Shown: positions 56,384-64,000 of the stretch, piece by piece
Layout of the letters: the number at the start of each line of letters is the position of its first letter
Numbering within the stretch: position 1 is the first letter of the stretch
Assembly (NCBI RefSeq): GCF_018449695.1
Contig: NZ_JAAVUY010000021.1
Coordinates: 62,001 to 126,000, forward strand
DNA from: Bradyrhizobium sp. dw_411
GTDB taxonomy: Bacteria > Pseudomonadota > Alphaproteobacteria > Rhizobiales > Xanthobacteraceae
DNA: 64,000 bases
Direction of reading: 5' to 3'
Program-made: the position numbers and the translations under genes
Notes under the pieces: generated by a model
What the model saw: the letters and a program-made list of their open reading frames with translations, nothing else
What the model was told of the DNA's origin: nothing
The model's database searches: none

Positions 56384-57760
56384 TCATGAGGCGGTGATCG
56401 CCAGCTCCCTGTCGATCTGCTCGATCGACTTGCCGCGGGTCTCAAGCCCGAAGAAATAATACACCGCTCCGGTCATCAAAAACCAGCAGCCGAGATAGAC
56501 GAATGCCAGCGGAATCTGCGGCAGCGGCACGTCGGGCTTGAGATAATTGCCCGAGCCGACGATCAAGGCGAGGCCGACCGGCCCGATGATCTTGCCGATA
56601 CCGCCGAAGCCATAGGCCGACCCCATGCCCGAGGTGCGCAGATGGGAAGGCCAGACTTCGGCCGCATAGGGGCCGACGATGGCAAATCCGCCATCGGCAA
56701 AAAAGTAGCCGACGGCCAGGATGAGCCAGAATGCCGACACGCCCATGATCGTCGTATCGTAGTTATAGCCTGCCACGATGGTCAGGACACCTGCGCCGAA
56801 ACCCAGCAGGCCGCCGGCATTGCGCCGGCCCATCCATTCCGAGAAAAACGCAAAGGAAACGCGGCCCACGAAGCCGAAGATCGTCAGCAGGATCATCATT
56901 TTTGCGGCTTCCTGCGGCGTGACCTTGAGCAGCAGGACGAACAGCGACGGCACCCAAAGCGTAATACCGTAGACGCCGGTCTGTGCGCCGGCATTGCCGA
57001 GCCAGGAGACCAGCAGGCTGCGCGGATATTTGAACAGGTCGGACCAGTTGGATTTGATGACCGGCCCGGCGTCCGCGGCGGTCGGTAGCGGCAGCGCGGA
57101 GGGGTCCATCTGCAGCGCCCATGCGAGCGATTTACGCGCTTCCTCATAGCGGCCCTGACGGCACAGCCAGCGCGGCGATTCCGGCACCCAGAGGCGAACC
57201 AGCAGGATCAGCAACGCCGGCAATACGCCGATCGCGAACAGTACCCGCCATTCGCCACTGCCCACGGAGGCGCCGAGCAGCGCGCCGAGGCCGGTGCCCA
57301 GCGGAATCACACAGGTCACGAGACCGCCGACCCAACCGCGCTTGGAGGAGGGCATGAATTCCTGCACCAGCGGCAAATCCACGCAATAAAGCCCGCCGAC
57401 ACCGACACCGACAAAGAACCGCATGACCGAAAGATAGATCCAGCCATTGTCGGGCGTGAAATACAAAAGGCCGGTCGCGATCGAGAAGTTCAGCACGGTC
57501 CCGACAAAGACCTTGCGGCGTCCGACCCGATCGGCAAGCCAGCCCCATACATAGGCGCCAATGATGGCGCCGATGCCGGAACTCATCAGCACGGTGGCTG
57601 ACTGGCCGAAGGTGAGTTTCCAGGGCCCGATCAGGAAGGCCAGCACAAAGCCGATCAGGAAGTAGTCGAAGAATTCGAGTGCGTCGCCGATAATGGCAGC
57701 AGCAAGGATTTTAATCTGGTTGCCGGTCAGACTCGTCCGTCGATCGAGTATCTCGAACAT
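56384..57760 (-). CDS. MFS transporter (organic acid/aromatic acid type)
   Basis: A 458-residue, 12-helix major facilitator. Signature loops are DRVGRRKVFVG after helix 2, PESPRWL after helix 6, SEWMGRRNAGG in the second half and a C-terminal FGLETRGKSIEQID. The last two motifs are typical of the sugar/metabolite:H+ symporter group. The substrate is unknown; the downstream VOC gene hints at catabolism of a small organic compound. GGGGAAG precedes ATG 57760. Confidence 0.85.
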   Translation of the reverse strand: MFEILDRRTSLTGNQIKILAAAIIGDALEFFDYFLIGFVLAFLIGPWKLTFGQSATVLMSSGIGAIIGAYVWGWLADRVGRRKVFVGTVLNFSIATGLLYFTPDNGWIYLSVMRFFVGVGVGGLYCVDLPLVQEFMPSSKRGWVGGLVTCVIPLGTGLGALLGASVGSGEWRVLFAIGVLPALLILLVRLWVPESPRWLCRQGRYEEARKSLAWALQMDPSALPLPTAADAGPVIKSNWSDLFKYPRSLLVSWLGNAGAQTGVYGITLWVPSLFVLLLKVTPQEAAKMMILLTIFGFVGRVSFAFFSEWMGRRNAGGLLGFGAGVLTIVAGYNYDTTIMGVSAFWLILAVGYFFADGGFAIVGPYAAEVWPSHLRTSGMGSAYGFGGIGKIIGPVGLALIVGSGNYLKPDVPLPQIPLAFVYLGCWFLMTGAVYYFFGLETRGKSIEQIDRELAITAS

Positions 57761-58001
57761 GGCGCTTCCCCTGGCGCTTGTTTCTTTTGAGCCAGCGTCG
57801 CGCCTACGCACCGGCAGTGACACCAAGGCTATCCTGTCAACGTAACGGGCGGAAGCCCGGGCTGACGCGGGGCGACCTGCGTAAAAGGAGGTCCGTTGGT
57901 CCCATGACCGCCCCGGATTTCACCGTCCGGAAAAGGCCCCGGGCTAATTATTTAAGGTTTGCTGCTAGACTTGCCGAGGTTTGAGCGAGGCCAGCGCGCC
58001 G

Positions 58002-58262
58002 ATGGAAGAAAGACGAAAGTACCCGCGAACCGAAATAAACCAGCCGGCCTATGTGTCGTCAGGCGGTTCCGTCATGAGCTGTGTGGTGCGCAATATCTCG
58101 GCCGAGGGGGCCGCGATCGACGTCGGGAACGCGGCTTTCGTCCCTGCGCACTTTCGCCTGGTGATGGCGAGCGATTCGTCGGTCTATGAATGCAACGTTG
58201 CCTGGATCCAGCAAAACCGGATCGGCGTGATCTTTGTTGCAGCGTCACCATCCGGGTCTTAA
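58002..58262 (+). CDS. PilZ domain protein
   Basis: An 86-residue stand-alone PilZ domain. The c-di-GMP binding motifs are RRKYPR at the N-terminus and NISAEGAAID (D/N-x-S-x-x-G). Such proteins relay c-di-GMP to motility or polysaccharide export. It lies just upstream of the TPR-glycosyltransferase gene on the same strand. The start is ATG 58002; a TTG at 57981 is in frame. Confidence 0.85.
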   Translation: MEERRKYPRTEINQPAYVSSGGSVMSCVVRNISAEGAAIDVGNAAFVPAHFRLVMASDSSVYECNVAWIQQNRIGVIFVAASPSGS

Positions 58263-58378
58263 CGACGCTTCCGTGGCTTGTTCTGTCACGACGCATCCCA
58301 ACGCGCGCGCACGCTTGCCGCGAATCAGCGGGATTCTGCTATCCCCTGAGGAACAGATTCTCGACGAGGTATGGGCAC

Positions 58379-60631
58379 TTGCAAAGCAGTGTGGGTTCGC
58401 GCGCCTTTCATAACGCAAGGCAACAAAAGCAATTCAAAAAACAGGCTGAGGTCTTGCTGCCGGCGGCAATTGCAGCCTATCGCCAGGGTAAGCACGCGGA
58501 GGCCCAGGCGCTTTGCCGGCAAATTCTCAAGGACTTGCCCGAGCACTTTGATGCGCTGCATTTGCTCGGCTTTTCCGAACTGGATTGCCAGCGGTTCGAG
58601 GAAGCCGAGAAGACACTCACGCGAGCCGTTAATGTTGAGCCGCGGAATGCAGAAGCACGCTCCAACCTCGGATTGGCATTGTTCAAGTTGTCGCGCTACG
58701 ACGCCGCCCGCAAAAGCCAGGAGAAGGCGGTTGCTCTCAAGCCGAATTTTCCGACAGCGTGGACAAATCTCGGCAACACGCTGATGCGACTGGGGCTCTT
58801 TGAGCAAGCCGTTGACGCCCATGACCGTGCGATCCGGTTCAAACCCGATTACGCTGACGCCCATTGCCATCGCGGCTCGGCCCTGTTGCTGCTTGGCCGG
58901 CACGATGAGGCCAATCGGAGTTTCGATCGCGCACTTTCGTTTCAACCCCGCCATTTGCAGGCCATCGCCGGCAAGGGGTTGGTGAGTCTCCAACTGCGAC
59001 ATTGCGAAGCGGCGCTCGCCGCGTTTGACTCAGCGCTCGCGATCAAGCCGGACTTTGCGGAGATTTTGAATCACCGCGGACGGGTCCATCAGCAGATGGG
59101 ACAATTCGCTTTGGCAGAGGCCGATTATGACGCCGCCCTTGCGATCGATCCTGCCATGGAATCCGTGTGGCGGAGCAAGGCCGCCCTTAAAGTCCTGCTG
59201 GGCGATACCGCGTCGGCCATGGCCGCCTGCATGAAGGCGCTCGAACGGGATCCGGCCTCGGAGATCGCGATCGCGCTGCTCGGCACCTGCTATGCCAGGC
59301 AAGGAGACATCGCGACGGCGGTCGAGCACTTCAACCGCGCGCTGGCCATCAAGCCGGACTACGAAGAAGCGATAATGAAGAAAATCTTCGCGCTTGATTT
59401 CGCTCCCGATGCGGACTTTGCAGTCCATCAGGCGGCCAGACGGGCCTGGTGGAACGCGATTGGCGCCAGGATCAAGCGGAGAGAGTTGCCGCGTCTGGTG
59501 CCGAATCCAAACAAGCGGATCGTTGTCGGCTATGTTTCCCCGGATTTCAGGTCTCATTCGGTAGCCCTTGGATTCTTGCCGGTGCTGCGGAATCATGATC
59601 GCGGGCAGTTTCAAATCATCTGCTATTCCTGCTCGCCGCTGCGGGACGTGATAATGGATGAATGTCAATCGCTGGCCGACCAGTGGGTCGATGCGTGGCA
59701 GTTTTCCGACGACGAACTGGCGGATCGGATTCAATCCGATGGTGTCGATATTCTCGTTGACCTGTCCGGCCACGCAGGGGGCAACCGGCTTACGGTCTTC
59801 GCCCAAAAGCCTGCGCGCATCCAGGTCACTGGCCTGGGCAACGGGACCGGTACCGGCCTGCAGACCATGGATTATCTTCTGACGGACCCTGTCTCGGTTC
59901 CGGAGGCGGCCCGGCCTCTGTTCGCGGAAAGAATTTACGATCTACCCTGCGTGATCACGACCGAAGCGTTGGCGGGTCAGCAACCGTCAGCGCTTCCGAT
60001 GATCCGCAACGGGTATGTCACCTTCGGCGTATTCAACAGGATCGACAAGATATCCGAAGACGCGCTTATCGTATGGTCGAAGCTTCTGCAGCAGGTTACA
60101 GGATCCATCATCGTCGTCAAAAACAGCGCGCTGGACGATCCGTTCCTGCGCGATGGCCTGATCGGACGTTTCGTGGCTCATGGGATTTCTGCGGACCGTA
60201 TCAGATGCCTCGGATCGACGTTACGCCATGAACATCTCGCCGAATTCGCCAACATCGACATCTCGCTCGATCCGTTTCCGCAAAATGGCGGTGTCAGCAC
60301 CTGGGAATCGCTGCAGGCAGGCGTTCCCGTCGTTACCAAGCTCGGCACAGGCACGACGTCGCGCCTCGGCGGCGCCATCGTGAAAGCGGTCGGCCTCGAT
60401 GACTGGGTGGCCGAGAACGATGATGGTTACAACTCGATCGCCCGAACCTATGCGTCGATGGCGCCGCAGTTGGAGGCACTCCGCGCCGGCTTGCCCGCCA
60501 GGGTGGCGGCCTGCGCGGCCGGAAATGGTGCGATCTATACGCGCCGGGTGGAAGAGGGCTATCGCCAGTTCTGGCGCGACTATTGTGCTTCGGTATCGCA
60601 AGCCAGCGGCCTCAGGCCCGGGCCCGAATGA
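58379..60631 (+). CDS. TPR and GT41 (OGT/SPINDLY-like) protein glycosyltransferase
   Basis: A 750-residue protein. Residues about 20-340 hold about nine tetratricopeptide repeats (for example YRQGKHAEAQALCRQIL and HFNRALAIKPDYEEA). Residues about 380-735 form the O-GlcNAc-transferase-like catalytic part: RIVVGYVSPDFRSHSVA, DGVDILVDLSGHAGGNRL, VTFGVFNRIDKI and GVSTWESLQAGVPVVTKLG. Homologues modify proteins with sugars; the bacterial acceptor is unknown. No ATG lies near the TPR start; TTG 58379 with GAGG upstream is the best candidate. Confidence 0.8.
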   Translation: MQSSVGSRAFHNARQQKQFKKQAEVLLPAAIAAYRQGKHAEAQALCRQILKDLPEHFDALHLLGFSELDCQRFEEAEKTLTRAVNVEPRNAEARSNLGLALFKLSRYDAARKSQEKAVALKPNFPTAWTNLGNTLMRLGLFEQAVDAHDRAIRFKPDYADAHCHRGSALLLLGRHDEANRSFDRALSFQPRHLQAIAGKGLVSLQLRHCEAALAAFDSALAIKPDFAEILNHRGRVHQQMGQFALAEADYDAALAIDPAMESVWRSKAALKVLLGDTASAMAACMKALERDPASEIAIALLGTCYARQGDIATAVEHFNRALAIKPDYEEAIMKKIFALDFAPDADFAVHQAARRAWWNAIGARIKRRELPRLVPNPNKRIVVGYVSPDFRSHSVALGFLPVLRNHDRGQFQIICYSCSPLRDVIMDECQSLADQWVDAWQFSDDELADRIQSDGVDILVDLSGHAGGNRLTVFAQKPARIQVTGLGNGTGTGLQTMDYLLTDPVSVPEAARPLFAERIYDLPCVITTEALAGQQPSALPMIRNGYVTFGVFNRIDKISEDALIVWSKLLQQVTGSIIVVKNSALDDPFLRDGLIGRFVAHGISADRIRCLGSTLRHEHLAEFANIDISLDPFPQNGGVSTWESLQAGVPVVTKLGTGTTSRLGGAIVKAVGLDDWVAENDDGYNSIARTYASMAPQLEALRAGLPARVAACAAGNGAIYTRRVEEGYRQFWRDYCASVSQASGLRPGPE

Positions 60632-60974
60632 GCTCTTCGACGGTGGCATTTTCGCGGATTTTCAGACCGTGAAGATTGGTGGTGAAAGTGCAGTTGCCCT
60701 TGGCAGTGCATGAAAGAGTGCCGCCGGCGCCACTGCATCCGTAACCACTTCGTCCCGTACTGGGGATGAACTTCCCGCTGCCATTAAAGCAACTCTCCTC
60801 AACCTGATTTATCGTGAAATGGAATTTGGGAGGCGTGGGCTTCGCAGAAGCCGAGTTCGTCAATCCGGCCAAAACGGCAAACAGAACGACCCATGCCAGG
60901 GCGATCGGTCCAATCAGAAATTGCATAACGACGTCGAGCCGGTTGGTGTCCCACTGGTCAGTTGCGTTGGTCAT
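60612..60974 (-). CDS. Secreted or membrane-anchored small protein
   Basis: A 120-residue protein with an N-terminal cytosolic stub, a membrane or signal helix at about 18-42 (FLIGPIALAWVVLFAVLAGL) and a Cys-containing outer segment (EESCFNGSG, GYGCSGAGGTLSCTAKGNCTF). Four Cys suggest two disulfides. No family recognised. GGGG precedes the ATG. It overlaps the end of the convergent glycosyltransferase gene by 20 nt. Confidence 0.55.
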   Translation of the reverse strand: MTNATDQWDTNRLDVVMQFLIGPIALAWVVLFAVLAGLTNSASAKPTPPKFHFTINQVEESCFNGSGKFIPSTGRSGYGCSGAGGTLSCTAKGNCTFTTNLHGLKIRENATVEELIRARA

Positions 60975-61212
60975 GTCATTCCCCTGTTCCTAGGCTTGGC
61001 CGAGGGGTACATGAGGGGCTTTGTTGGCACTGTGACCTGTGTCACTAAAGCCGTATCGGGCCGGGCACGGTCGATCCGGCAGCGCTGTGGCAACGTAACG
61101 CCGCAAAAAAGGCCGATCACGAGATAGACTGAAACAAACCAGAGTCTGTTCGGCATTAACGCCTGGGGGAGAGGCGGCCGCAGCATCAGTGTCGTTCGAG
61201 CCCGGAGGCCGC

Positions 61213-61446
61213 ATGAAACGCTTCGCCGTTCTGCTGGCGACAGTCTTTATCCTGGGAGGCCTGGGCACCTTGAGCGCCTGTTCTCCCGAACCCGACACGA
61301 CAGGCGCAATAAGCAATTGCGTGAGGGATTTGTTTCCTTCCTACAATCCGAAGATCATGGATCAGTGCGTGAATGCCTGCAAGAAATGCGACCGCGGCAC
61401 GACGACCACCTGCACAACGTCGTGCACGCTAAAGGGCGCGCGCTAG
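61213..61446 (+). CDS. Small Cys-rich lipoprotein
   Basis: A 77-residue protein with a lipoprotein signal (LLATVFILGG, lipobox LSAC), so it should be lipidated. The mature part has six further Cys in NCVRDL, DQCVNACKKCDRG and TCTTSCTLKG. This pattern could form disulfides or bind metal. GGAGG precedes ATG 61213. No family known. Confidence 0.65.
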   Translation: MKRFAVLLATVFILGGLGTLSACSPEPDTTGAISNCVRDLFPSYNPKIMDQCVNACKKCDRGTTTTCTTSCTLKGAR

Positions 61447-61806
61447 GCGAGGGCGACCGCTCCTTCGACCCGGCCAAGACATGTTCGTGTTTAAATGCAG
61501 ATTATCCAATCAAGTAATTGATTTTAAATGATGGTTCAATACGGTGAGCACGGGCAACAGGCTGACGGAAGGGGCGACCCGCCGACCTCGTCGATTTTTG
61601 CTGTCAAAAACAGCCTTTCAAAACACAAACTACGGTCTCGGCCACGGCGATTTAACGGGACAAGACCGAGAGCGGACTTCACGCGACTACGATCATTGTA
61701 ACCGGTCTGCTTCTGCCGAGGGCACCGGCCGCGGAAATACCGAGCACATCGAATGAAAGGCCTGCAACGCTGCTCACCAACTAACTAGCCGATTTCAATC
61801 CGCTCC
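61447..61806. other. Intergenic region, no supported gene
   Basis: About 360 nt of lower GC content. One 70-codon frame from a GTG at 61544 lacks a ribosome site and any recognisable feature. I see no RNA gene or strong hairpin. Confidence 0.35.
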
Positions 61807-62784
61807 TTAGCTCAATCCCATCATGCAGACGGCAAGGGCTTCCATTCTGCGTTCTGCAGCTTCAGCGTTGATGTGATAACTGGTTTCCAAGAAATATCGA
61901 CGCTCAAACTGAAAATCTTCCGGATTGCAAGCGATAGCAAGACCCTCGGCGCTTAGGCGGGTCTTTATCGATTGAATGATCAACTGATCCTTTGGTCTGC
62001 TTAAGTCGAACAATGGATTTCGCATCGTAACGGGCCAAGTGAGCATAAGAGTTGCACCGCGCTCTGTCAGGTGCGTCTTCAGGGCCTGAAGTTGTTGGAT
62101 CGCAAAATCGCTGACCTCTCCGTTCGAATAAGGATCGTCATGTAACGCGATCGGCGGTGCGGATGTCAGGAGAATATCGCCGCGAGAGCTCATAGATTTA
62201 TATGAATAGCCATGCCACTCGATGGCGCCGGTCGTAGAATTTGCTTCTACCGTCGCAAGAACCTTGTCTTGAGAGTCTGACGGTATCCGACGAATGAGCG
62301 CTCTCGTCAGCAGTGACGTAAAAGAGGAGCGCCGAAAATAGCTTAATAGTAATTCAGGAGACCAATCCATGTATTTGGCACCCCAACTCGACATGTTCGC
62401 GACCTGCCAACTGCTGATGTCGGGCGTAGCTGCGTAATAGCCTAATTCAAGAGGCATCACGATCAAGTCGCCCGCTTTGGCAAATTTCTCCACCATTTTG
62501 ATGTGAAATTCCAACGATAGTCCCGCGTGCCCGGCGATATTGACCACCGGCTTGCCGATGAGGTTCTCAAGCGTTTTGCTATCAAAACCGAACAGCGAGT
62601 TCGAGCCGCTTGCTATTATTATTTTTGGTTCGACTATGTGCGCTGCACGATATTCCTTGGCGAAATAGACATCCGACAACCAGTGTTCAGCGCGCTCGTA
62701 GCGTCCGAGCGACAATACGTACAACAGCGGAACGATGATCGCCGTAAACACTGCAGATTTTACAAATAACGAAATTCGTCTCAT
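61807..62784 (-). CDS. SGNH/DltD-like membrane-anchored protein
   Basis: A 325-residue protein with one N-terminal membrane helix (about 8-28) and an outer SGNH-like domain. The motif IIIASGSNSLFGFDS resembles the nucleophile block, and the C-terminal SYHINAEAAERRMEAL carries a candidate catalytic Asn/His region. Such proteins pair with MBOAT acyltransferases in O-acetylation of exopolysaccharide (as in the AlgI/AlgJ and Dlt systems). It lies 8 nt downstream of the MBOAT gene, in the same operon. Confidence 0.7.
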   Translation of the reverse strand: MRRISLFVKSAVFTAIIVPLLYVLSLGRYERAEHWLSDVYFAKEYRAAHIVEPKIIIASGSNSLFGFDSKTLENLIGKPVVNIAGHAGLSLEFHIKMVEKFAKAGDLIVMPLELGYYAATPDISSWQVANMSSWGAKYMDWSPELLLSYFRRSSFTSLLTRALIRRIPSDSQDKVLATVEANSTTGAIEWHGYSYKSMSSRGDILLTSAPPIALHDDPYSNGEVSDFAIQQLQALKTHLTERGATLMLTWPVTMRNPLFDLSRPKDQLIIQSIKTRLSAEGLAIACNPEDFQFERRYFLETSYHINAEAAERRMEALAVCMMGLS

Positions 62785-62792
62785 GCGATGTC

Positions 62793-64000
62793 CTAGAAGT
62801 TAAAATAGAGAAATTCCGAGACACCGGAGGTCACGAACGACATCGCAATAAGCGAGATGGCCAACGCTGCGCCCGAAACGACGGTTGTCTTGTCCAGGTG
62901 CTGTGCGTCCGTACAAAATTCGATAGTTGTTTTTGCAAAAAGAACAATGGCGAAGCCCAGTCCGATCAAAAGGGTGCCATTACGCTGTTGAAGATCAAAC
63001 ATTTTCAATAGCGAGCCGTCCCCGATGTTCATCATTGAGGACAAGACACGATGCGCGGATTTGAGATCTTTTGCTCGAAAAAATACCCACGCCACGTTTA
63101 CGAAGCTGAACGTCAGGAACCAGGCAAGAGCTACAGGCATGTGGCGACCGTACCTCGACCACGCTCGATGAATCACGATCGCCGCGCCATGAAGGCCGCC
63201 CCAAATGACGAATGTCCAACTGGCCCCATGCCAAAGCCCGCCGACCAAAAACGTCAGGAATAAATTGAAATACGTGCTCAGCTCGCCAGATTTGTTTCCT
63301 CCGAGCGGTATGTAGACATAATCTCGAAGAAAGCGGCTCAGCGTAATGTGCCAGCGTCGCCAGAAATCCTGGATGTTGATTGCGCGATAAGGTGAATTGA
63401 AATTGATTGGCAGTCTGATGTTGAGGATTAGCGCCGAGCCAATCGCCATGTCGGTGTAGCCGCTGAAATCAAAGTAAAGCTGAAACGAGTATCCAAGACT
63501 GGCGGTCCATGCTTCGATGCATCGAAGCGCATCGCCGGTGTCGAATCCCGCAGAGGCGTACACTGCAAATGTGTCGGCGATCATTACTTTCTTGAAGAGA
63601 CCGATGCTCAGGATGGACAAACCCGTCATGACGTTGGCGCTGTTCAACAGGCTGTTTTTGGGGTCAGAAAATTGGGGAACGACTTCTTTGTGATGGACGA
63701 TTGGCCCGGCTATCAACTGCGGAAAGAATGTTACAAACAGCGCATAGTTGAGGAAATTATAACCCTGCGTTTCGCCACGGTAACTATCGACAAGATAAGC
63801 GATCTTCTGGAACGTAAAGAAGCTGATGGCCAGCGGCAGCACGATGCGATCCAACTGAAAGCTTGTGCCTGCAACGCTATTTATGTTGTCGACCAAAAAG
63901 TTCGCGTATTTGAAATAAGCCAGCAAGCCAACGTTGAAACCTATGCCGGCGGTCAGGAGTGCCGTTCGATTGAACGGCGAAAGCCGCGTAGTGCCAAGTA
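62793..64000 (-). CDS. MBOAT acyltransferase (AlgI-like), 5' end outside window
   Basis: The C-terminal 400 or so residues of a multi-span membrane O-acyltransferase. Motifs are FFPQLIAGPIVHHKEVVPQF, FDFSGYTDMAIGSALIL, NIQDFWRRWHITLSRFLRDY and GGLWHGASWTFVIWGGLHG with the invariant active-site His. It should transfer acetyl or similar groups across the membrane to a surface polysaccharide. The frame is open to the window edge (RTALLTAGIGFNVGLLAYF), so the start lies beyond 64000. Confidence 0.9.
   Translation of the reverse strand, partial: LGTTRLSPFNRTALLTAGIGFNVGLLAYFKYANFLVDNINSVAGTSFQLDRIVLPLAISFFTFQKIAYLVDSYRGETQGYNFLNYALFVTFFPQLIAGPIVHHKEVVPQFSDPKNSLLNSANVMTGLSILSIGLFKKVMIADTFAVYASAGFDTGDALRCIEAWTASLGYSFQLYFDFSGYTDMAIGSALILNIRLPINFNSPYRAINIQDFWRRWHITLSRFLRDYVYIPLGGNKSGELSTYFNLFLTFLVGGLWHGASWTFVIWGGLHGAAIVIHRAWSRYGRHMPVALAWFLTFSFVNVAWVFFRAKDLKSAHRVLSSMMNIGDGSLLKMFDLQQRNGTLLIGLGFAIVLFAKTTIEFCTDAQHLDKTTVVSGAALAISLIAMSFVTSGVSEFLYFNF

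Noticed and set aside
61544..61756. 70-codon frame from a GTG
   Set aside because: No ribosome site, no hydrophobic or conserved segment, composition like random translation.

Overview
The window looks like chromosomal DNA of a GC-rich alphaproteobacterium of the Nitrobacteraceae (formerly Bradyrhizobiaceae), most likely Bradyrhizobium. The evidence is a cyclic beta-(1,3),(1,6)-glucan locus of the ndvB/ndvD/ndvC type, a bacterial phosphatidylcholine synthase, a nasT-nasS-nirA nitrite assimilation locus, and many small secreted proteins typical of this group (GCG_CRPN, IalB, glycine-zipper and LTXXQ proteins). Most genes are core or shell genes. Two stretches are visibly A/T-richer and look acquired: about 4950-6830 and about 61450-64000.

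Layout. 1-4480: a formyltransferase-like gene, small secreted proteins, a ModE-type DNA-binding protein and short conserved unknowns. 4480-6910: a secreted cupin, then a relic island next to a tRNA-Lys(UUU). The island holds an RNA-like structured segment, a RelE/HigB-like toxin gene, a C-terminally cut HTH-ImmA/IrrE metallopeptidase gene and the amino-terminal stub of a thymidylate-synthase-like gene. The two cut genes meet head-on at about 6474. 7060-12711: the glucan locus. 12915-22157: a SPOR-like membrane protein, then glmU, a very glycine-rich autotransporter, glmS and a DUF502 protein. 22288-28410: recG, sdhE and mfd. 28563-36295: PRC-barrel protein, degenerate GGDEF protein, degenerate adenylate-forming protein with a YejA-like binding protein, IalB protein, hspQ and an AEC transporter. 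36264-41677: UbiH-like hydroxylase, pcs, terC, a quinone oxidoreductase and rimO.

41788-47277 is the nitrite assimilation module. NasT (ANTAR antiterminator) and NasS (nitrate sensor) precede nirA and a gene for an Fe-S/FNR flavoprotein that probably supplies electrons to NirA. A sigma-54-like -24/-12 element and RNA hairpins lie in the nirA leader, which suggests two layers of control: nitrogen status and nitrate. 47463-51596: a 50-residue membrane protein, the pxpB-pxpC-pxpA 5-oxoprolinase operon, an RraA-family aldolase and a cupin. 51759-58262: DUF2147, DUF1993 (probably truncated), a 2-hydroxyacid dehydrogenase, an LTXXQ protein, a VOC protein, an MFS transporter and a PilZ protein. 58379-64000: a TPR-GT41 (OGT/SPINDLY-like) glycosyltransferase, two small secreted or membrane proteins, and a gene pair for polysaccharide O-acylation (SGNH-like plus MBOAT, the latter running off the end).

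Four copies of a short palindromic REP-like element lie between genes. No CRISPR array, intact transposase or integrase gene, or rRNA was seen. The strongest candidates for follow-up are the scar beside tRNA-Lys, the nirA leader, and the inverted repeat in front of the 50-residue membrane protein gene.
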